Positions 34,650 through 43,526 of a stretch of DNA of 64,000 bases are shown piece after piece. The stretch lies in NCBI RefSeq assembly GCF_018449775.1, contig NZ_JAAVVB010000004.1, forward strand, positions 186,001 through 250,000, written 5' to 3'. Source of the DNA: Mucilaginibacter sp. dw_454 (lineage in GTDB: Bacteria; Bacteroidota; Bacteroidia; Sphingobacteriales; Sphingobacteriaceae). The translations under genes were made by a program, and so were the position numbers. Each line of letters begins with the position of its first letter. The first letter of the stretch is position 1. Under the pieces are notes generated by a model, which did not search any database, was not told the DNA's origin, and saw nothing but the letters and a program-made list of their open reading frames with translations.

Positions 34650-35171
34650 ATGATCACCATTATATCATCTACCAATCGCCCCGGCAGTTCGACGCTGAAA
34701 GTGGCGCGTTACTACCAGAAGCAGCTGGCTGAAAAAGGTGTCGAGGCACAAATTTTGTCACTTGAACAGTTGCCACCCAATTTATTAATTACAGATCTGT
34801 ACGGCAAACGCAGCGCCGAATTCCAGGTTATCCAGAATATCGTTACCGCTACAGATAAATTCATTTTTATAATACCTGAATATAATGGCAGTTTCCCGGG
34901 CGCTCTAAAGGTATTTATTGACGCCTGCTCCTTTCCGGACAGTTTCTACGACAAAAAAGCAGCATTGGTGGGTATATCATCCGGCAAATATGGCAACATT
35001 CGCGGTATTGATCATTTTACCGGGGTTTGCCATTACGTGCACTTAAACATTATGGCACTGAAACTTCACATTGCCAATATTAAAACTGAATTTGATGAGC
35101 AAGGCTCTTTCTTTAAAGAGGATACTTTAAAGTTTACCGACGAACAAATAGATAAGCTTATAAAGTTCTAA
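34650..35171 (+). CDS. NAD(P)H-dependent FMN reductase-like flavoprotein
   Basis: A 173-residue flavodoxin-like protein: ISSTNRPGSSTLKVARYYQK forms the FMN phosphate loop and PEYNGSFPGALKVFIDAC the second conserved block of the NADPH-dependent FMN reductase family (PF03358). It would reduce flavins, quinones or azo compounds in the cytoplasm. Monocistronic, divergent from parA. Confidence 0.88.
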   Translation: MITIISSTNRPGSSTLKVARYYQKQLAEKGVEAQILSLEQLPPNLLITDLYGKRSAEFQVIQNIVTATDKFIFIIPEYNGSFPGALKVFIDACSFPDSFYDKKAALVGISSGKYGNIRGIDHFTGVCHYVHLNIMALKLHIANIKTEFDEQGSFFKEDTLKFTDEQIDKLIKF

Positions 35172-35368
35172 TCACTCCATTTAATTCAAACAAAATTGGC
35201 TGGCAAGTTGCTTATATTACCAAACATCTGTAACTGCGATGAAAACCAATGCATTATTTTATTATTGGCTGGGGCAGCGCTTATATTTAACAAATATTTT
35301 CGCCAATAGCACTTTCAGATTTTAAAGAAAATTCTTTTTGATTAGCTTAGCAAAGCTAAACAGTCACA

Positions 35369-36628
35369 ATGAATTATTTTAAGAAGGCGCTAATTGCCTT
35401 GCTTTTTTTTCCGGTGCTTTTGAAAGCACAAAGCAATTTCCATAAAGGTTATGTAGTTACTCTAACCGGCGATACTATCAAAGGCTCGATTGATTTTAAG
35501 GAATGGTACCGCAACCCACGACAAATTAAATTCAAGGCAGATGGTGCGCCCAAAGTCAATCAATATAATGTTTTAAATAGTACAGGATTTGGCGTTACCG
35601 GCTATGATCGTTTTCAGCGTTTTGTTGTACCTATAGCTCAGGATAAAATAAATCTTTCTGAGTTGTCGCACAGTATAGATACCACTGTAATTATTGATAC
35701 CGTATTTTTGAAAGTGGTTGCAACAGGCAATCATGTCAGCTTATATTCTTACAACGATAAAAAGGAAGAGCTATTTATTCAGCAGGGTAATGAGCCGCCA
35801 AAATCATTGATCAGGCATTTTTACCTGGTGGGTGAGGATAGAATATTAACTGATGCCCGCTACGTATTTCAACTACAAAAATCGGCCAAAACCTACCAAC
35901 CGGGCGACAGTAAGCTTTTTAAAGACATTGAAAGGGTAAGGTATGATGCAGACGATATCGCCAAATTGGTATACAGAATAAATGGATCAGCTGGCATAGT
36001 TAAAGCACCTGCTATATCACACCTGGCAAACCGATTTTATTTAGGAGCGGGCATAAACGATGCTTCGATAAGTACGACTGAGCAAAATAACCTAATTACC
36101 GACAGAGCGGCTTCATCGGTTTTACCGGCGATAAATGTTGGGTATGATATTTATCTCAAAAACAACATCGGCAAACTAATTTTCAGGACAGAGTTAAACT
36201 TCTCAGGTACCAAAGGCGATATCGATCGCACTTATACCGCATCTTCCGAAACAGAAAAACTCAAGTACAATCAGTATGTCTTCTCTGCAAATCCGCAGCT
36301 TGTTTTCAATATTTACAATGGCGAAAACTTTAAATTTTTTATTGATGGTGGTTTTGCCGCCAATCTGTGCTCATACAGTAATAAACAATATGTACACAAT
36401 ATATATCTTGGTGGCCAATTATCAACCAGTTACGACGTAATTTTCCCCAACGCAGTGTCTTCTTACTTTGGCTTTACTACCAAAGCGGGTATAGTACTCA
36501 ATAACCGGGTAGAAATATACGCCGGGTATTACCCGTCAAGCCAAATTATAACTGCCGAACAATACACGGTAAGCTATGCAAGTTATCGGGCGGGCATCAA
36601 TTTATTGCTTAGCAAAAAGGCTAATTAA
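35369..36628 (+). CDS. Outer-membrane beta-barrel protein of unknown function
   Basis: A 419-residue exported protein: signal MNYFKKALIALLFFPVLLKAQ, an N-terminal domain starting YVVTLTGDTIKGSIDFKEW and a C-terminal half (about 210-419) with alternating polar/hydrophobic strands and aromatic ends (LGAGINDASI, FFIDGGFAANL, YAGYYPSSQI) resembling an outer-membrane beta-barrel. Proteins with this N-terminal GDTIKG motif are widespread in Bacteroidota without assigned function. A strong hairpin at 36662 follows. Confidence 0.75.
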   Translation: MNYFKKALIALLFFPVLLKAQSNFHKGYVVTLTGDTIKGSIDFKEWYRNPRQIKFKADGAPKVNQYNVLNSTGFGVTGYDRFQRFVVPIAQDKINLSELSHSIDTTVIIDTVFLKVVATGNHVSLYSYNDKKEELFIQQGNEPPKSLIRHFYLVGEDRILTDARYVFQLQKSAKTYQPGDSKLFKDIERVRYDADDIAKLVYRINGSAGIVKAPAISHLANRFYLGAGINDASISTTEQNNLITDRAASSVLPAINVGYDIYLKNNIGKLIFRTELNFSGTKGDIDRTYTASSETEKLKYNQYVFSANPQLVFNIYNGENFKFFIDGGFAANLCSYSNKQYVHNIYLGGQLSTSYDVIFPNAVSSYFGFTTKAGIVLNNRVEIYAGYYPSSQIITAEQYTVSYASYRAGINLLLSKKAN

Positions 36629-36661
36629 CAAAGCATCCATTCGTATCTAACATCTTACAAT

Positions 36662-36698
36662 AAAAATAGTCCTTTTACTTAACAAAGGACTATTTTTG
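36662..36698 (+). terminator. 14-bp terminator hairpin overlapping a -7 box
   Basis: AAAAATAGTCCTTT (36662-36675) pairs perfectly with AAAGGACTATTTTT (36684-36697) over an 8-nt loop. The 3' arm also contains TATTTTTG (36691-36698), a consensus -7 box 21 nt before the next gene's GTG. Terminator function is well supported; promoter function is only a sequence match (no TTG at -33). Confidence 0.75.
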
Positions 36699-36719
36699 AT
36701 CGTACCTAATGCTATTTAC

Positions 36720-38801
36720 GTGTTCAAAATCCCCTTCGTTATAACTCTATTTTTGTTTGGCGCTACTGTCGCCATGGCTCAAAGCAATAACAATACTTCA
36801 AAAACCGATACCACCAGGTTAAAACCTGTTACAGTTAAAGGTTATCTTTCTGAAAAGCCTTTACTAAGCGTTCCGGCTTCGGTAAGTGTGATAACGCCCG
36901 ACCAACTTAAGGTACAGCCGGATGCCTCGCCCATATCAACTTTAAATACGGTACCGGGGGTGCGCATGGAAGAGCGCTCGCCGGGTAGTTATCGATTATC
37001 TATAAGAGGTAGTTTACTGCGTTCGCCATTCGGTATACGCGATGTTAAAATCTATTACGACGAATTGCCCTTAACAGATGCGGGAGGTAATACTTACCTG
37101 AACTCTGTTGATTTTACCAGCGTAAAAGGTATCGAAGTTTTAAAAGGACCCGATGGCAGTTTATTTGGCGCAAACTCAGGAGGTGTGGTTTTAATTAGCC
37201 CGGTTGATCCCCTTGATAAAACCAATTTTGCGACAGCAGGATTTAGCGCCGGCTCTTATGGCTTGGTACATGAAAACGTCGGCCTTCAAAACGTCACCAA
37301 AAACAATCAATTTGATTTTAATCAGTCTTACGAAACTGCTCATGGGTACCGCGTACATAGCGATATGTATCGCCATTATTTTCAGTTAAGCGATAAGCTG
37401 ACTTACGGCGGCGTCAATTCCATCAAAGTACTGGGATTTTACTCAGATCTGAGCTACGAAACACCGGGTGGCTTAACATTAGCTCAGGTAGCTGTAGATC
37501 CAACCCAGGCTCGCCCGTCAACGCCAGCCGTTCCCGGTTCAATTGCTCAGCATGCCAGCATTACCAACAAAATGACTTATGGCGGCGCGGTAAACGAGTG
37601 GCACCTAAACGATCATATCCGTAATATTTTCGCGGTTTACGGTACTTATGTCGACTTTACCAACCCTTTCATTACCAATTACGAACAACGTTACGAATAC
37701 ACTTATGGCATGCGTACCTATTTTGAGTTTACCGGCGAAAAGAAAGACAATTTTAACTGGAAAGCCAATGTGGGCATGGAATGGTCGCAAACCAATGCCG
37801 ACAATAATGATTACGGCAACCGCCGCGGCGTGCGTGACACGGCCCAAAGCCTGGATAAAGTAAATACCGGTACGCACTTTTTCTTTGCCCGATATGAAGA
37901 AACCATAGCCAACCATTTGCATGTAGAAGCGGCAGCTAGTTTAAACTTCTATGGGTATGATTTTGAGAATATATATCCTAAAATGCAGACTTCATTTACG
38001 AAGCAAACTTTTTCTCCGCAGATCATGCCGCGCTTAGCCTTGTCTTACGAGATCAACAATAACTTTGTATGGCGCATATCGAGCAGCCGTGGTTATTCAA
38101 CCCCTACTTCTGCCGAAATCCGTCCATCCGACAATATCATTAACACGACATTACAGGCGCAGTATGGCTGGAACTATGAAACCGGTTTCCGATTGCGAAG
38201 TAATGACGAAAGCTTTTTGCTGGATATATCCGCATTTTATTACCGCTTGAATAATGCTATTGTACGCCGCCTAAATGCCGACGAAACAGAATATTATGTC
38301 AACTCGGGCGACATCAAACAACCTGGCCTGGAGCTTTATTTTAGTGATTGGTTGATTAAACAAAACAGCAGCGACTTTATTCGTGGTCTGCAAATAGGCG
38401 AGTCGTTTACTTTAAGCAAGTTTACTTTTGGTAACTACGCTGATGCTACTACAGCCTATGCGGGTAATGAATTAACCGGCGTACCGCGTGATGTAAGCGT
38501 AGCTAGTGTGCAAGTTAAATTTCCACAGTCGCTTTATCTGTATGCTCAATATAATGCCACTGCCCGTATTCCATTAAACGAGGCAAATACCTTCTATGCG
38601 CCGCGCTATAATTTAGTGCAGGCTAAAGTTGGTTGGCAACACCAGTTAAACAATAAATCGCATCTTGAAATTTTTGCGGGGGTAGATAACCTGTTGAATG
38701 AATATTATAACCTGGGGGCCGATTTAGATGCGGTAGGCAATCGCTTTTACAACCCGTCGGCGCTTCGTAATTATTACGCCGGATTTAATGTAAAATTTTA
38801 G
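36720..38801 (+). CDS. TonB-dependent outer-membrane receptor
   Basis: About 693 residues if started at GTG 36720, which gives a proper signal peptide (FKIPFVITLFLFGATVAMAQ). The longer TTG-36696 start lies inside the terminator/-7 box. A plug domain (LLSVPASVSVITPDQLK, then SIRGSLLRSPFGIRDVKIYYDELP and GIEVLKGPDGSLFGANSGG) is followed by a full barrel ending YYAGFNVKF. There is no carboxypeptidase-like N-terminal domain. It overlaps tail to tail by 4 nt with a BtuF-like gene, hinting at corrinoid or siderophore transport, but the substrate is not determinable. Confidence 0.88.
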   Translation: MFKIPFVITLFLFGATVAMAQSNNNTSKTDTTRLKPVTVKGYLSEKPLLSVPASVSVITPDQLKVQPDASPISTLNTVPGVRMEERSPGSYRLSIRGSLLRSPFGIRDVKIYYDELPLTDAGGNTYLNSVDFTSVKGIEVLKGPDGSLFGANSGGVVLISPVDPLDKTNFATAGFSAGSYGLVHENVGLQNVTKNNQFDFNQSYETAHGYRVHSDMYRHYFQLSDKLTYGGVNSIKVLGFYSDLSYETPGGLTLAQVAVDPTQARPSTPAVPGSIAQHASITNKMTYGGAVNEWHLNDHIRNIFAVYGTYVDFTNPFITNYEQRYEYTYGMRTYFEFTGEKKDNFNWKANVGMEWSQTNADNNDYGNRRGVRDTAQSLDKVNTGTHFFFARYEETIANHLHVEAAASLNFYGYDFENIYPKMQTSFTKQTFSPQIMPRLALSYEINNNFVWRISSSRGYSTPTSAEIRPSDNIINTTLQAQYGWNYETGFRLRSNDESFLLDISAFYYRLNNAIVRRLNADETEYYVNSGDIKQPGLELYFSDWLIKQNSSDFIRGLQIGESFTLSKFTFGNYADATTAYAGNELTGVPRDVSVASVQVKFPQSLYLYAQYNATARIPLNEANTFYAPRYNLVQAKVGWQHQLNNKSHLEIFAGVDNLLNEYYNLGADLDAVGNRFYNPSALRNYYAGFNVKF

Positions 38802-39259
38802 ATTGTAAACTTAATCCAGCGGGTGCCTTCGTAACCAAACATGAATTGTTTGGGGTAGATCATTTCAGCCAGCATTTCAATGGTTTCGACTGTACTTTCC
38901 GCCGCATCATCATTGTCGGTTTCGCTATCAACAATGTACAGGCGATTATTTTTTACCGCACTTAAATCGGTAAAACCCGGCAATTGCAATAACTGATCTA
39001 TGCTGGCCATAATTTGGGCAATTGGCGTTTCATCAGGCATTAAAACAAGCACATCCGAGTTAAGTGACAATAACGTTTGTTCGTCCCCCTCAATTAACAC
39101 GCCGCCGGCCATGTTAATTAGCTTAGTCATATCATCCGCAGCCAAGACTATCGGATCCAACGATCTTATCACCGCAACCGTCGGCCTTTGCTCCGTAAAT
39201 TTGAGCTTATGGTTAATAATGTCGAGGCGTTCCTGTTGTTCTTCGGTCAATGCTGTCAT
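38798..39259 (-). CDS. Half-length cobalamin-binding (BtuF)-like protein
   Basis: 153 residues, no signal peptide. The sequence follows the second half of Bacteroidota BtuF-type (PF01497) binding proteins: QERLDIINHKLKFTEQRPTV is the linker-helix region, then LINMAGG, DVLVLMPDETPIAQIM, LSAVKNNRLYIVD and the ending EMIYPKQFMFGYEGTRWIKF. Full-length family members are about twice as long, so this is a lone C-terminal lobe. It could be a truncated relic, a cytosolic corrinoid binder or a distinct family. Its stop overlaps that of the TonB receptor; a promoter-like box ends 4 nt before its ATG. Confidence 0.7.
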   Translation of the reverse strand: MTALTEEQQERLDIINHKLKFTEQRPTVAVIRSLDPIVLAADDMTKLINMAGGVLIEGDEQTLLSLNSDVLVLMPDETPIAQIMASIDQLLQLPGFTDLSAVKNNRLYIVDSETDNDDAAESTVETIEMLAEMIYPKQFMFGYEGTRWIKFTI

Positions 39260-39263
39260 ATTG

Positions 39264-39294
39264 CAAAGGTGCGTATTTTTTTAGGTGTGCTCAA
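39264..39294 (-). promoter_or_regulatory. Near-leaderless promoter of the BtuF-like gene
   Basis: On the minus strand, TTG (39294-39292), a 20-nt spacer and CACCTTTG (39271-39264, one mismatch). The ATG at 39259 is 4 nt after the box. Confidence 0.55.
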
Positions 39295-39347
39295 GCCTGT
39301 TATTAAATCCTTAACATTAAAATAACTATAACTACATAGGGCTATAC

Positions 39348-39377
39348 TTGTATCTAAGCACCTAAAAGCTATCTTTG
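39348..39377 (+). promoter_or_regulatory. Near-leaderless promoter of the LysE-type gene
   Basis: TTG (39348-39350), a 19-nt spacer and TATCTTTG (39370-39377), full consensus. The ATG at 39384 is 6 nt downstream. Confidence 0.7.
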
Positions 39378-39383
39378 GGGTTA

Positions 39384-40028
39384 ATGATATTCCTAACTTT
39401 TTTTATTGGATTCATCGCCAACTTTATTGGCTATATCCCTCCCGGAAACATCAATCTTACACTGGTTCGCATCACCATTAACCGTGGCTTAAAAGAGGCG
39501 CTGCAGTTTACGATTGCCTTTTCTTGTGTAGAGTTTTTCTTTACGTTTTTTATTATGCACGCGGCCAAATGGTTGTCAGAACAGGTGCATTTAGATGTGG
39601 TGATTGATTGGATAATGTTCGCCCTGTTTTTAGTGTTAGGAACCATCACCTGGCTAAATCGCAAGAAACCACCCGAAACCAAATATAGCGAACACGCCAG
39701 TATAAAGTATGGCATATTGCTGGGCTTTTTAAACCCCATGCAAGTTCCTTTCTGGATGATATGCGGAACTTACGTGATAGCCCACCAGTGGATATTGGAT
39801 GGTAACTTAGCGTTGGTAATATTCAGTATTGGCTCAGCCGGCGGGGCATTTATATGCCTGATGTTGTATGCAAGATTTGCTAAATATATTCAGAGCAAGT
39901 TTGCATTGAGTACCAGAGTTATCAATACAGCTATTGCTATTTTATTTTTCAGCTTCGCCGGATATCACCTGGTAAAAAGAATTTACCTGGCTGTCAAGCC
40001 AAAGCAAGCTACCCAAGTGAAGGCTTAG
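39384..40028 (+). CDS. LysE-family translocator
   Basis: About 214 residues from ATG 39384 (MIFLTFFIGFIANFIGYIPPGNINLTLVR). The promoter excludes an upstream TTG at 39375. Six hydrophobic helices, with the family's PPGNINLTLVRITINRGLKEAL at the first loop and GFLNPMQVPFWMICGTYVI in the second half. LysE/RhtB proteins export amino acids or related metabolites. The 3' end overlaps the convergent gene by 4 nt. Confidence 0.87.
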   Translation: MIFLTFFIGFIANFIGYIPPGNINLTLVRITINRGLKEALQFTIAFSCVEFFFTFFIMHAAKWLSEQVHLDVVIDWIMFALFLVLGTITWLNRKKPPETKYSEHASIKYGILLGFLNPMQVPFWMICGTYVIAHQWILDGNLALVIFSIGSAGGAFICLMLYARFAKYIQSKFALSTRVINTAIAILFFSFAGYHLVKRIYLAVKPKQATQVKA

Positions 40029-40627
40029 TGTTTATCGGCCCATTTTGCATTGGCCTTTTTGTAAGCAATTTTAATCTCTGCTACCATAGCCTCGTCATTC
40101 TTTTGGGTTATAGCAACAATTTCTCTGTATACCTTCTTCCGGTAGCCTTCATTTGGCTGATCGAAATAGAACTTCCACACAGAAATGATATCTTTTTTGC
40201 TAAAGGCTTGCAGTACGCGAACAAATTGTGCGTTGTGCGCGAGAGCAAGCTGAAAACAATCTTGTTGAAACCTGCCTATCGCACCTTCGCGTAACTCTCC
40301 ATTTACCGAAATTCTAATGATCTTTTTTAACATTTTAGCCCGGCTATAAGCTTTTGAGTAAAAGATATTAGGGAAATAATGCGGGCCGGTGGCGGTTAAT
40401 GGCCTACCCACGTGAGCCACCTCGTCCCAACCGTATAAATTATCAAACGATTTAAAGTCTGATGGGAGAGCTTCAAAGAGCAATCGCTGGTAATACAGCG
40501 AATCTTTAGTTTTAGTGATAAAACCTTTGTTATAGGCATCTTTGAAATAGCTGGGGTAAAATTTTTGAGCATGTAGCAGATTGGTAAACAAACAAAATAA
40601 CACGAAGAAAATAACACACCTTTTCAT
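40025..40627 (-). CDS. Exported protein of unknown function
   Basis: 200 residues with signal peptide MKRCVIFFVLFCLFTNLLHA. The mature part is rich in aromatic and basic residues (YPSYFKDAYNKGF, DEVAHVGRPLTATGPHYFPN, VWKFYFDQPNEGYRKKVY) and predicted helical. I do not recognise the family. It is 20 nt downstream of the DUF2157 gene on the same strand and overlaps the LysE-type gene tail to tail by the shared TTAG. Confidence 0.7.
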   Translation of the reverse strand: MKRCVIFFVLFCLFTNLLHAQKFYPSYFKDAYNKGFITKTKDSLYYQRLLFEALPSDFKSFDNLYGWDEVAHVGRPLTATGPHYFPNIFYSKAYSRAKMLKKIIRISVNGELREGAIGRFQQDCFQLALAHNAQFVRVLQAFSKKDIISVWKFYFDQPNEGYRKKVYREIVAITQKNDEAMVAEIKIAYKKANAKWADKH

Positions 40628-40647
40628 TGATTTAATTGATCATTAAG

Positions 40648-41703
40648 TTATTGTACAGAAGAATTTTTACTTTTTAGGTTCCAGATCTTTTCGGCTTTAC
40701 GGCCTATGAGCCAAAATGAAGCTGCTAGTATCGCAAAGAAAAGCGTCTTATTGGTACTCTCCCAAAAATATTCAAAATATTTGGTATAGATGAATATGAT
40801 CAGGAAAGTGATACCAAACTCGCGAGAGATATCATCCTTGCTTTTTAACCCGTAAAACAGGAAGGCACCGGCTACGCACAGGGATATGATGCCCCAGTAA
40901 AATAAAGTAATCTGCTTGATTTGATACCATACGTCTAAATTGCCAAGGTTACCAAATATACTCAATAGCCATAGCGACATGAACAAGTATAGCAACCCCA
41001 CTACATAGGTCTGTTCCCAAAAATAGGCAAACCATTTGCGGTTTTTAAGTATTGCACAACCTACTATAAGCACTACCCCGAAGATTACGAAGCGCAGGGG
41101 ATAGTTCATCCCCAGGAAGTAATCTGTCCAATGCGTTTGATAACCCGTTTCGGTGCCGAACCAACTGCCCAGCGATATGAGTGCAAATAGCCAGATCAGT
41201 CTCGAATCCATTCGCCAGCCCAAAAAGCCATAGACGAATACAGATAGCAGGAAAAGTAATGAATAATGCCCTGAATGATGATCCAACGCTTTACCAAGGT
41301 AAGCAATACAACAGGCGGTAAACAGTATGCCGGTAAAGATCACAGCCTCGTTACTGAAGATCTTTTCGGGATGCAGCTTTTCGCGGCGGCGGCCCCAGTA
41401 GAACAGAAAGATGGCAAGTGCGGCAGAGATAATACTGATGACAATGTCGGGCGTATAGTACAGATGCTTGAGCCAGTTAACCACCGCATCGTTGACTATC
41501 AGGAAGGCAAACGACGCACCGCCACAGATCAACGCTACCCAGAAAGAATACTTAGCCAACCGCATCCAATCAAAACCCTTCACTTCGTACGAGCTGCGAA
41601 GCTTATCAGCGGTGTCATCGCCCAGCATACCCTCCTTTTGCCAATGGGCAATGGTTTTGTTCAGGAATTCGCTATCGCTTTTGTCGATGTTTAACTTTGG
41701 CAT
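40648..41703 (-). CDS. DUF2157-type membrane protein
   Basis: 351 residues: a soluble N-terminal ~50 residues (FLNKTIAHWQKEGMLGDDTADKLRSSYE) followed by about ten hydrophobic helices and a basic C-terminus (FWLIGRKAEKIWNLKSKN). The N-terminal helical region plus multi-TM body is characteristic of DUF2157. Function unknown. It precedes an exported protein of unknown role on the same strand. Confidence 0.78.
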   Translation of the reverse strand: MPKLNIDKSDSEFLNKTIAHWQKEGMLGDDTADKLRSSYEVKGFDWMRLAKYSFWVALICGGASFAFLIVNDAVVNWLKHLYYTPDIVISIISAALAIFLFYWGRRREKLHPEKIFSNEAVIFTGILFTACCIAYLGKALDHHSGHYSLLFLLSVFVYGFLGWRMDSRLIWLFALISLGSWFGTETGYQTHWTDYFLGMNYPLRFVIFGVVLIVGCAILKNRKWFAYFWEQTYVVGLLYLFMSLWLLSIFGNLGNLDVWYQIKQITLFYWGIISLCVAGAFLFYGLKSKDDISREFGITFLIIFIYTKYFEYFWESTNKTLFFAILAASFWLIGRKAEKIWNLKSKNSSVQ

Positions 41704-41754
41704 GCGTATGCTGGTTTTGCAGTTTGCAATTATAACAAAGTTTGAACCAACTTA

Positions 41755-42687
41755 TCAAGCATCGGCCATTAGACGTAACACATCCTCCTTATCACGAGCT
41801 ATTTGAGCCGTTAATTCGTCGAGACCGTTGAACTTTATATCGCCTCGCACAAAGTGGTAGAACGCCATACGGATAGTCTCGTTATAGATCTCTTTATTAA
41901 AGCCGAACAGGTTAACCTCTATGTTGCGGGTCATACCGTTTATGGTAGGCCTGCTGCCAATATAAGCCATGCCGGTATACTCCTGCCCGTCATGGGTCAC
42001 CTTTACGGCGAAGATGCCATCGGCAGGGATGAGCTTGTATTTCTCTTCTATCTGGATGTTAGCGGTTGGGTAACCTATCTGCCGACCGATCTGGTCGCCA
42101 CGAATAACCTTGCCGGTAATGAAGAAAGGGTAGCCCAGGAAGGTCTTAGCCAAGTCAATATCGGCAACCAGCAATGCTTCGCGGATACGGGTTGAGCTAA
42201 CGGCTACGTCATTGATATCCTGCTCGGGTATCTCAATTACCTCAAAGCCATACACCGGCGACAGGCGTAGTAAATCATCCAGTCCTCCGCGGCGGTCTTT
42301 ACCGAAACGGTGGTCATAGCCAATCACAATCTTGTGGGTGCCTATCTTATTCACCAATATATCGCGGATGTAGTCCTCGGCGCTTTGGTTAGAGAAGTCA
42401 CGCGAGAATGGCGTGATAATCAGGTGGTCAACGCCCAATTGCTCCAGCAGCTCGGCCTTTTCATTAATGGTATTGATCAGCTTGATACGCTCATCCTCCG
42501 GGTGCAGTATCATCCGCGGATGCGGGAAGAAGGTAAGAATCACGGTTTCGCCGTCGCAGGCCGCTGCCAGCTCCTTAATGCGCGCTATGATCTTGCGGTG
42601 GCCCAGATGTACCCCGTCAAACGTGCCAATGGTAACCACGGCGTTCTTAACGGGCTTAAAGTCATCAATATGATGATATGTCTTCAT
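41755..42687 (-). CDS. ribF: Bifunctional riboflavin kinase/FAD synthetase
   Basis: About 310 residues from ATG 42687 (MKTYHHIDDFKPVKN). An in-frame ATG at 42714 would add nine residues encoded in a repeat array. The FAD synthetase N-domain has VVTIGTFDGVHLGHRKI and SSTRIREALLVAD; the riboflavin kinase C-domain has GYPTANIQIEEKYKLIPADGIFAV and NLFGFNKEIYNE. It converts riboflavin to FMN and FAD. It follows truB, as in many bacteria. Confidence 0.95.
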   Translation of the reverse strand: MKTYHHIDDFKPVKNAVVTIGTFDGVHLGHRKIIARIKELAAACDGETVILTFFPHPRMILHPEDERIKLINTINEKAELLEQLGVDHLIITPFSRDFSNQSAEDYIRDILVNKIGTHKIVIGYDHRFGKDRRGGLDDLLRLSPVYGFEVIEIPEQDINDVAVSSTRIREALLVADIDLAKTFLGYPFFITGKVIRGDQIGRQIGYPTANIQIEEKYKLIPADGIFAVKVTHDGQEYTGMAYIGSRPTINGMTRNIEVNLFGFNKEIYNETIRMAFYHFVRGDIKFNGLDELTAQIARDKEDVLRLMADA

Positions 42688-42695
42688 TGTTATTA

Positions 42696-42785
42696 AGCTT
42701 AGAGCGAAAAGCATAAAGCTAAAAGCCCTTAAGTGTCTATGTCTATTATAAGCTTTCAGCTTTTGGCTTTGCGCTTTCTGCTCTT
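42696..42785. repeat. Period-7 word array, two inverted arms, running into truB
   Basis: Left arm 42696-42730: AGCTTAG, AGCGAAA, AGCATAA, then AGCTAAA and AGCCCTT. Right arm 42751-42785: AGCTTTC, AGCTTTT, GGCTTTG, then CGCTTTC and TGCTCTT, which read on the truB strand are AAAGCnn words. The right arm encodes the last ten residues of TruB. Confidence 0.75.
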
Positions 42786-43489
42786 ATCACCTGCACTAAG
42801 TCCATCACCTCCCAGGCGTCGGCCAGCTTGAAGCTGCCGCTGCGGGTGCGGGTAAGTTTAGACAGGTATGCGCCATTGTTCAGCGACTTGCCAAAGTCAT
42901 GCACCAGCGAGCGGATGTAAGTGCCCTTGCTGCACACTACCCTAAAGTCAACCTCGGGCAGGGCAATGCGGGTTATCTCAAACTCGCTGATGGTAACGCT
43001 GCGTAGCCTTAACTCCACCTCTTCACCTCTGCGCGCCTTCTCGTACAATCGCTCACCATCAATCTTAATGGCCGAGTGCGCGGGCGGATACTGTTGTATG
43101 TCGCCGGTAAACTGCACACAGGCATTACGTAGCTGCTCGTCGGTTAGGTTGCTTGTGTCGAAAGTTTCGTTGGCTTCGGTCTCCATATCGTACGACGGCG
43201 TGATAGCACCCAGCACCATGGTACCGGTGTACTCCTTCTCTTCGGCCTGGAAACTGTCAATCTGCTTGGTCATCTTACCTGTGCAGATAATCAGCAAGCC
43301 CGTAGCCAGCGGATCCAAAGTGCCTGCATGGCCAACCTTCAGCTTCAGCGGCTTAAACGAATTACGCAGCTTACCCACCACGTCAAAGCTTGTCCATTCA
43401 TAAGGCTTGTTCACAAGCAGCAACTCGCCCTCGGCAAACTTAAAGTCCTTGTGTTTTGCAGGTGTGGTATTCAATGTATCCGTGTTCAC
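42746..43489 (-). CDS. truB: tRNA pseudouridine synthase B
   Basis: A 247-residue enzyme making pseudouridine 55 in tRNAs. ELLLVNKPYEWTSFDVV and KVGHAGTLDPLATGLL carry the substrate loop and catalytic Asp; YPPAHSAIKIDGERLYEKARRG and CSKGTYIRSLVHDFG are the other conserved motifs. It starts with GTG at 43489, 4 nt after a -7 box. The final residues (AESAKPKAESL) are encoded by a period-7 array and are unlikely to be ancestral. Confidence 0.95.
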   Translation of the reverse strand: MNTDTLNTTPAKHKDFKFAEGELLLVNKPYEWTSFDVVGKLRNSFKPLKLKVGHAGTLDPLATGLLIICTGKMTKQIDSFQAEEKEYTGTMVLGAITPSYDMETEANETFDTSNLTDEQLRNACVQFTGDIQQYPPAHSAIKIDGERLYEKARRGEEVELRLRSVTISEFEITRIALPEVDFRVVCSKGTYIRSLVHDFGKSLNNGAYLSKLTRTRSGSFKLADAWEVMDLVQVIRAESAKPKAESL

Positions 43490-43493
43490 GGCG

Positions 43494-43501
43494 CAAAGGT
43501 A
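43494..43501 (-). promoter_or_regulatory. -7 box of truB, near-leaderless
   Basis: Minus strand TACCTTTG, full -7 consensus, ending 4 nt before the GTG start. No TTG at -33. Confidence 0.45.
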
Positions 43502-43526
43502 ATAATAAGGTTGTTATGTTGTGGGG

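Noticed and set aside
36629..36719. Cobalamin riboswitch before the second TonB receptor
   Set aside because: The gap is too short (about 90 nt, mostly a terminator) and no B12-box-like sequence is seen.
42688..42745. FMN riboswitch upstream of ribF
   Set aside because: The space holds only a word array and the end of truB.
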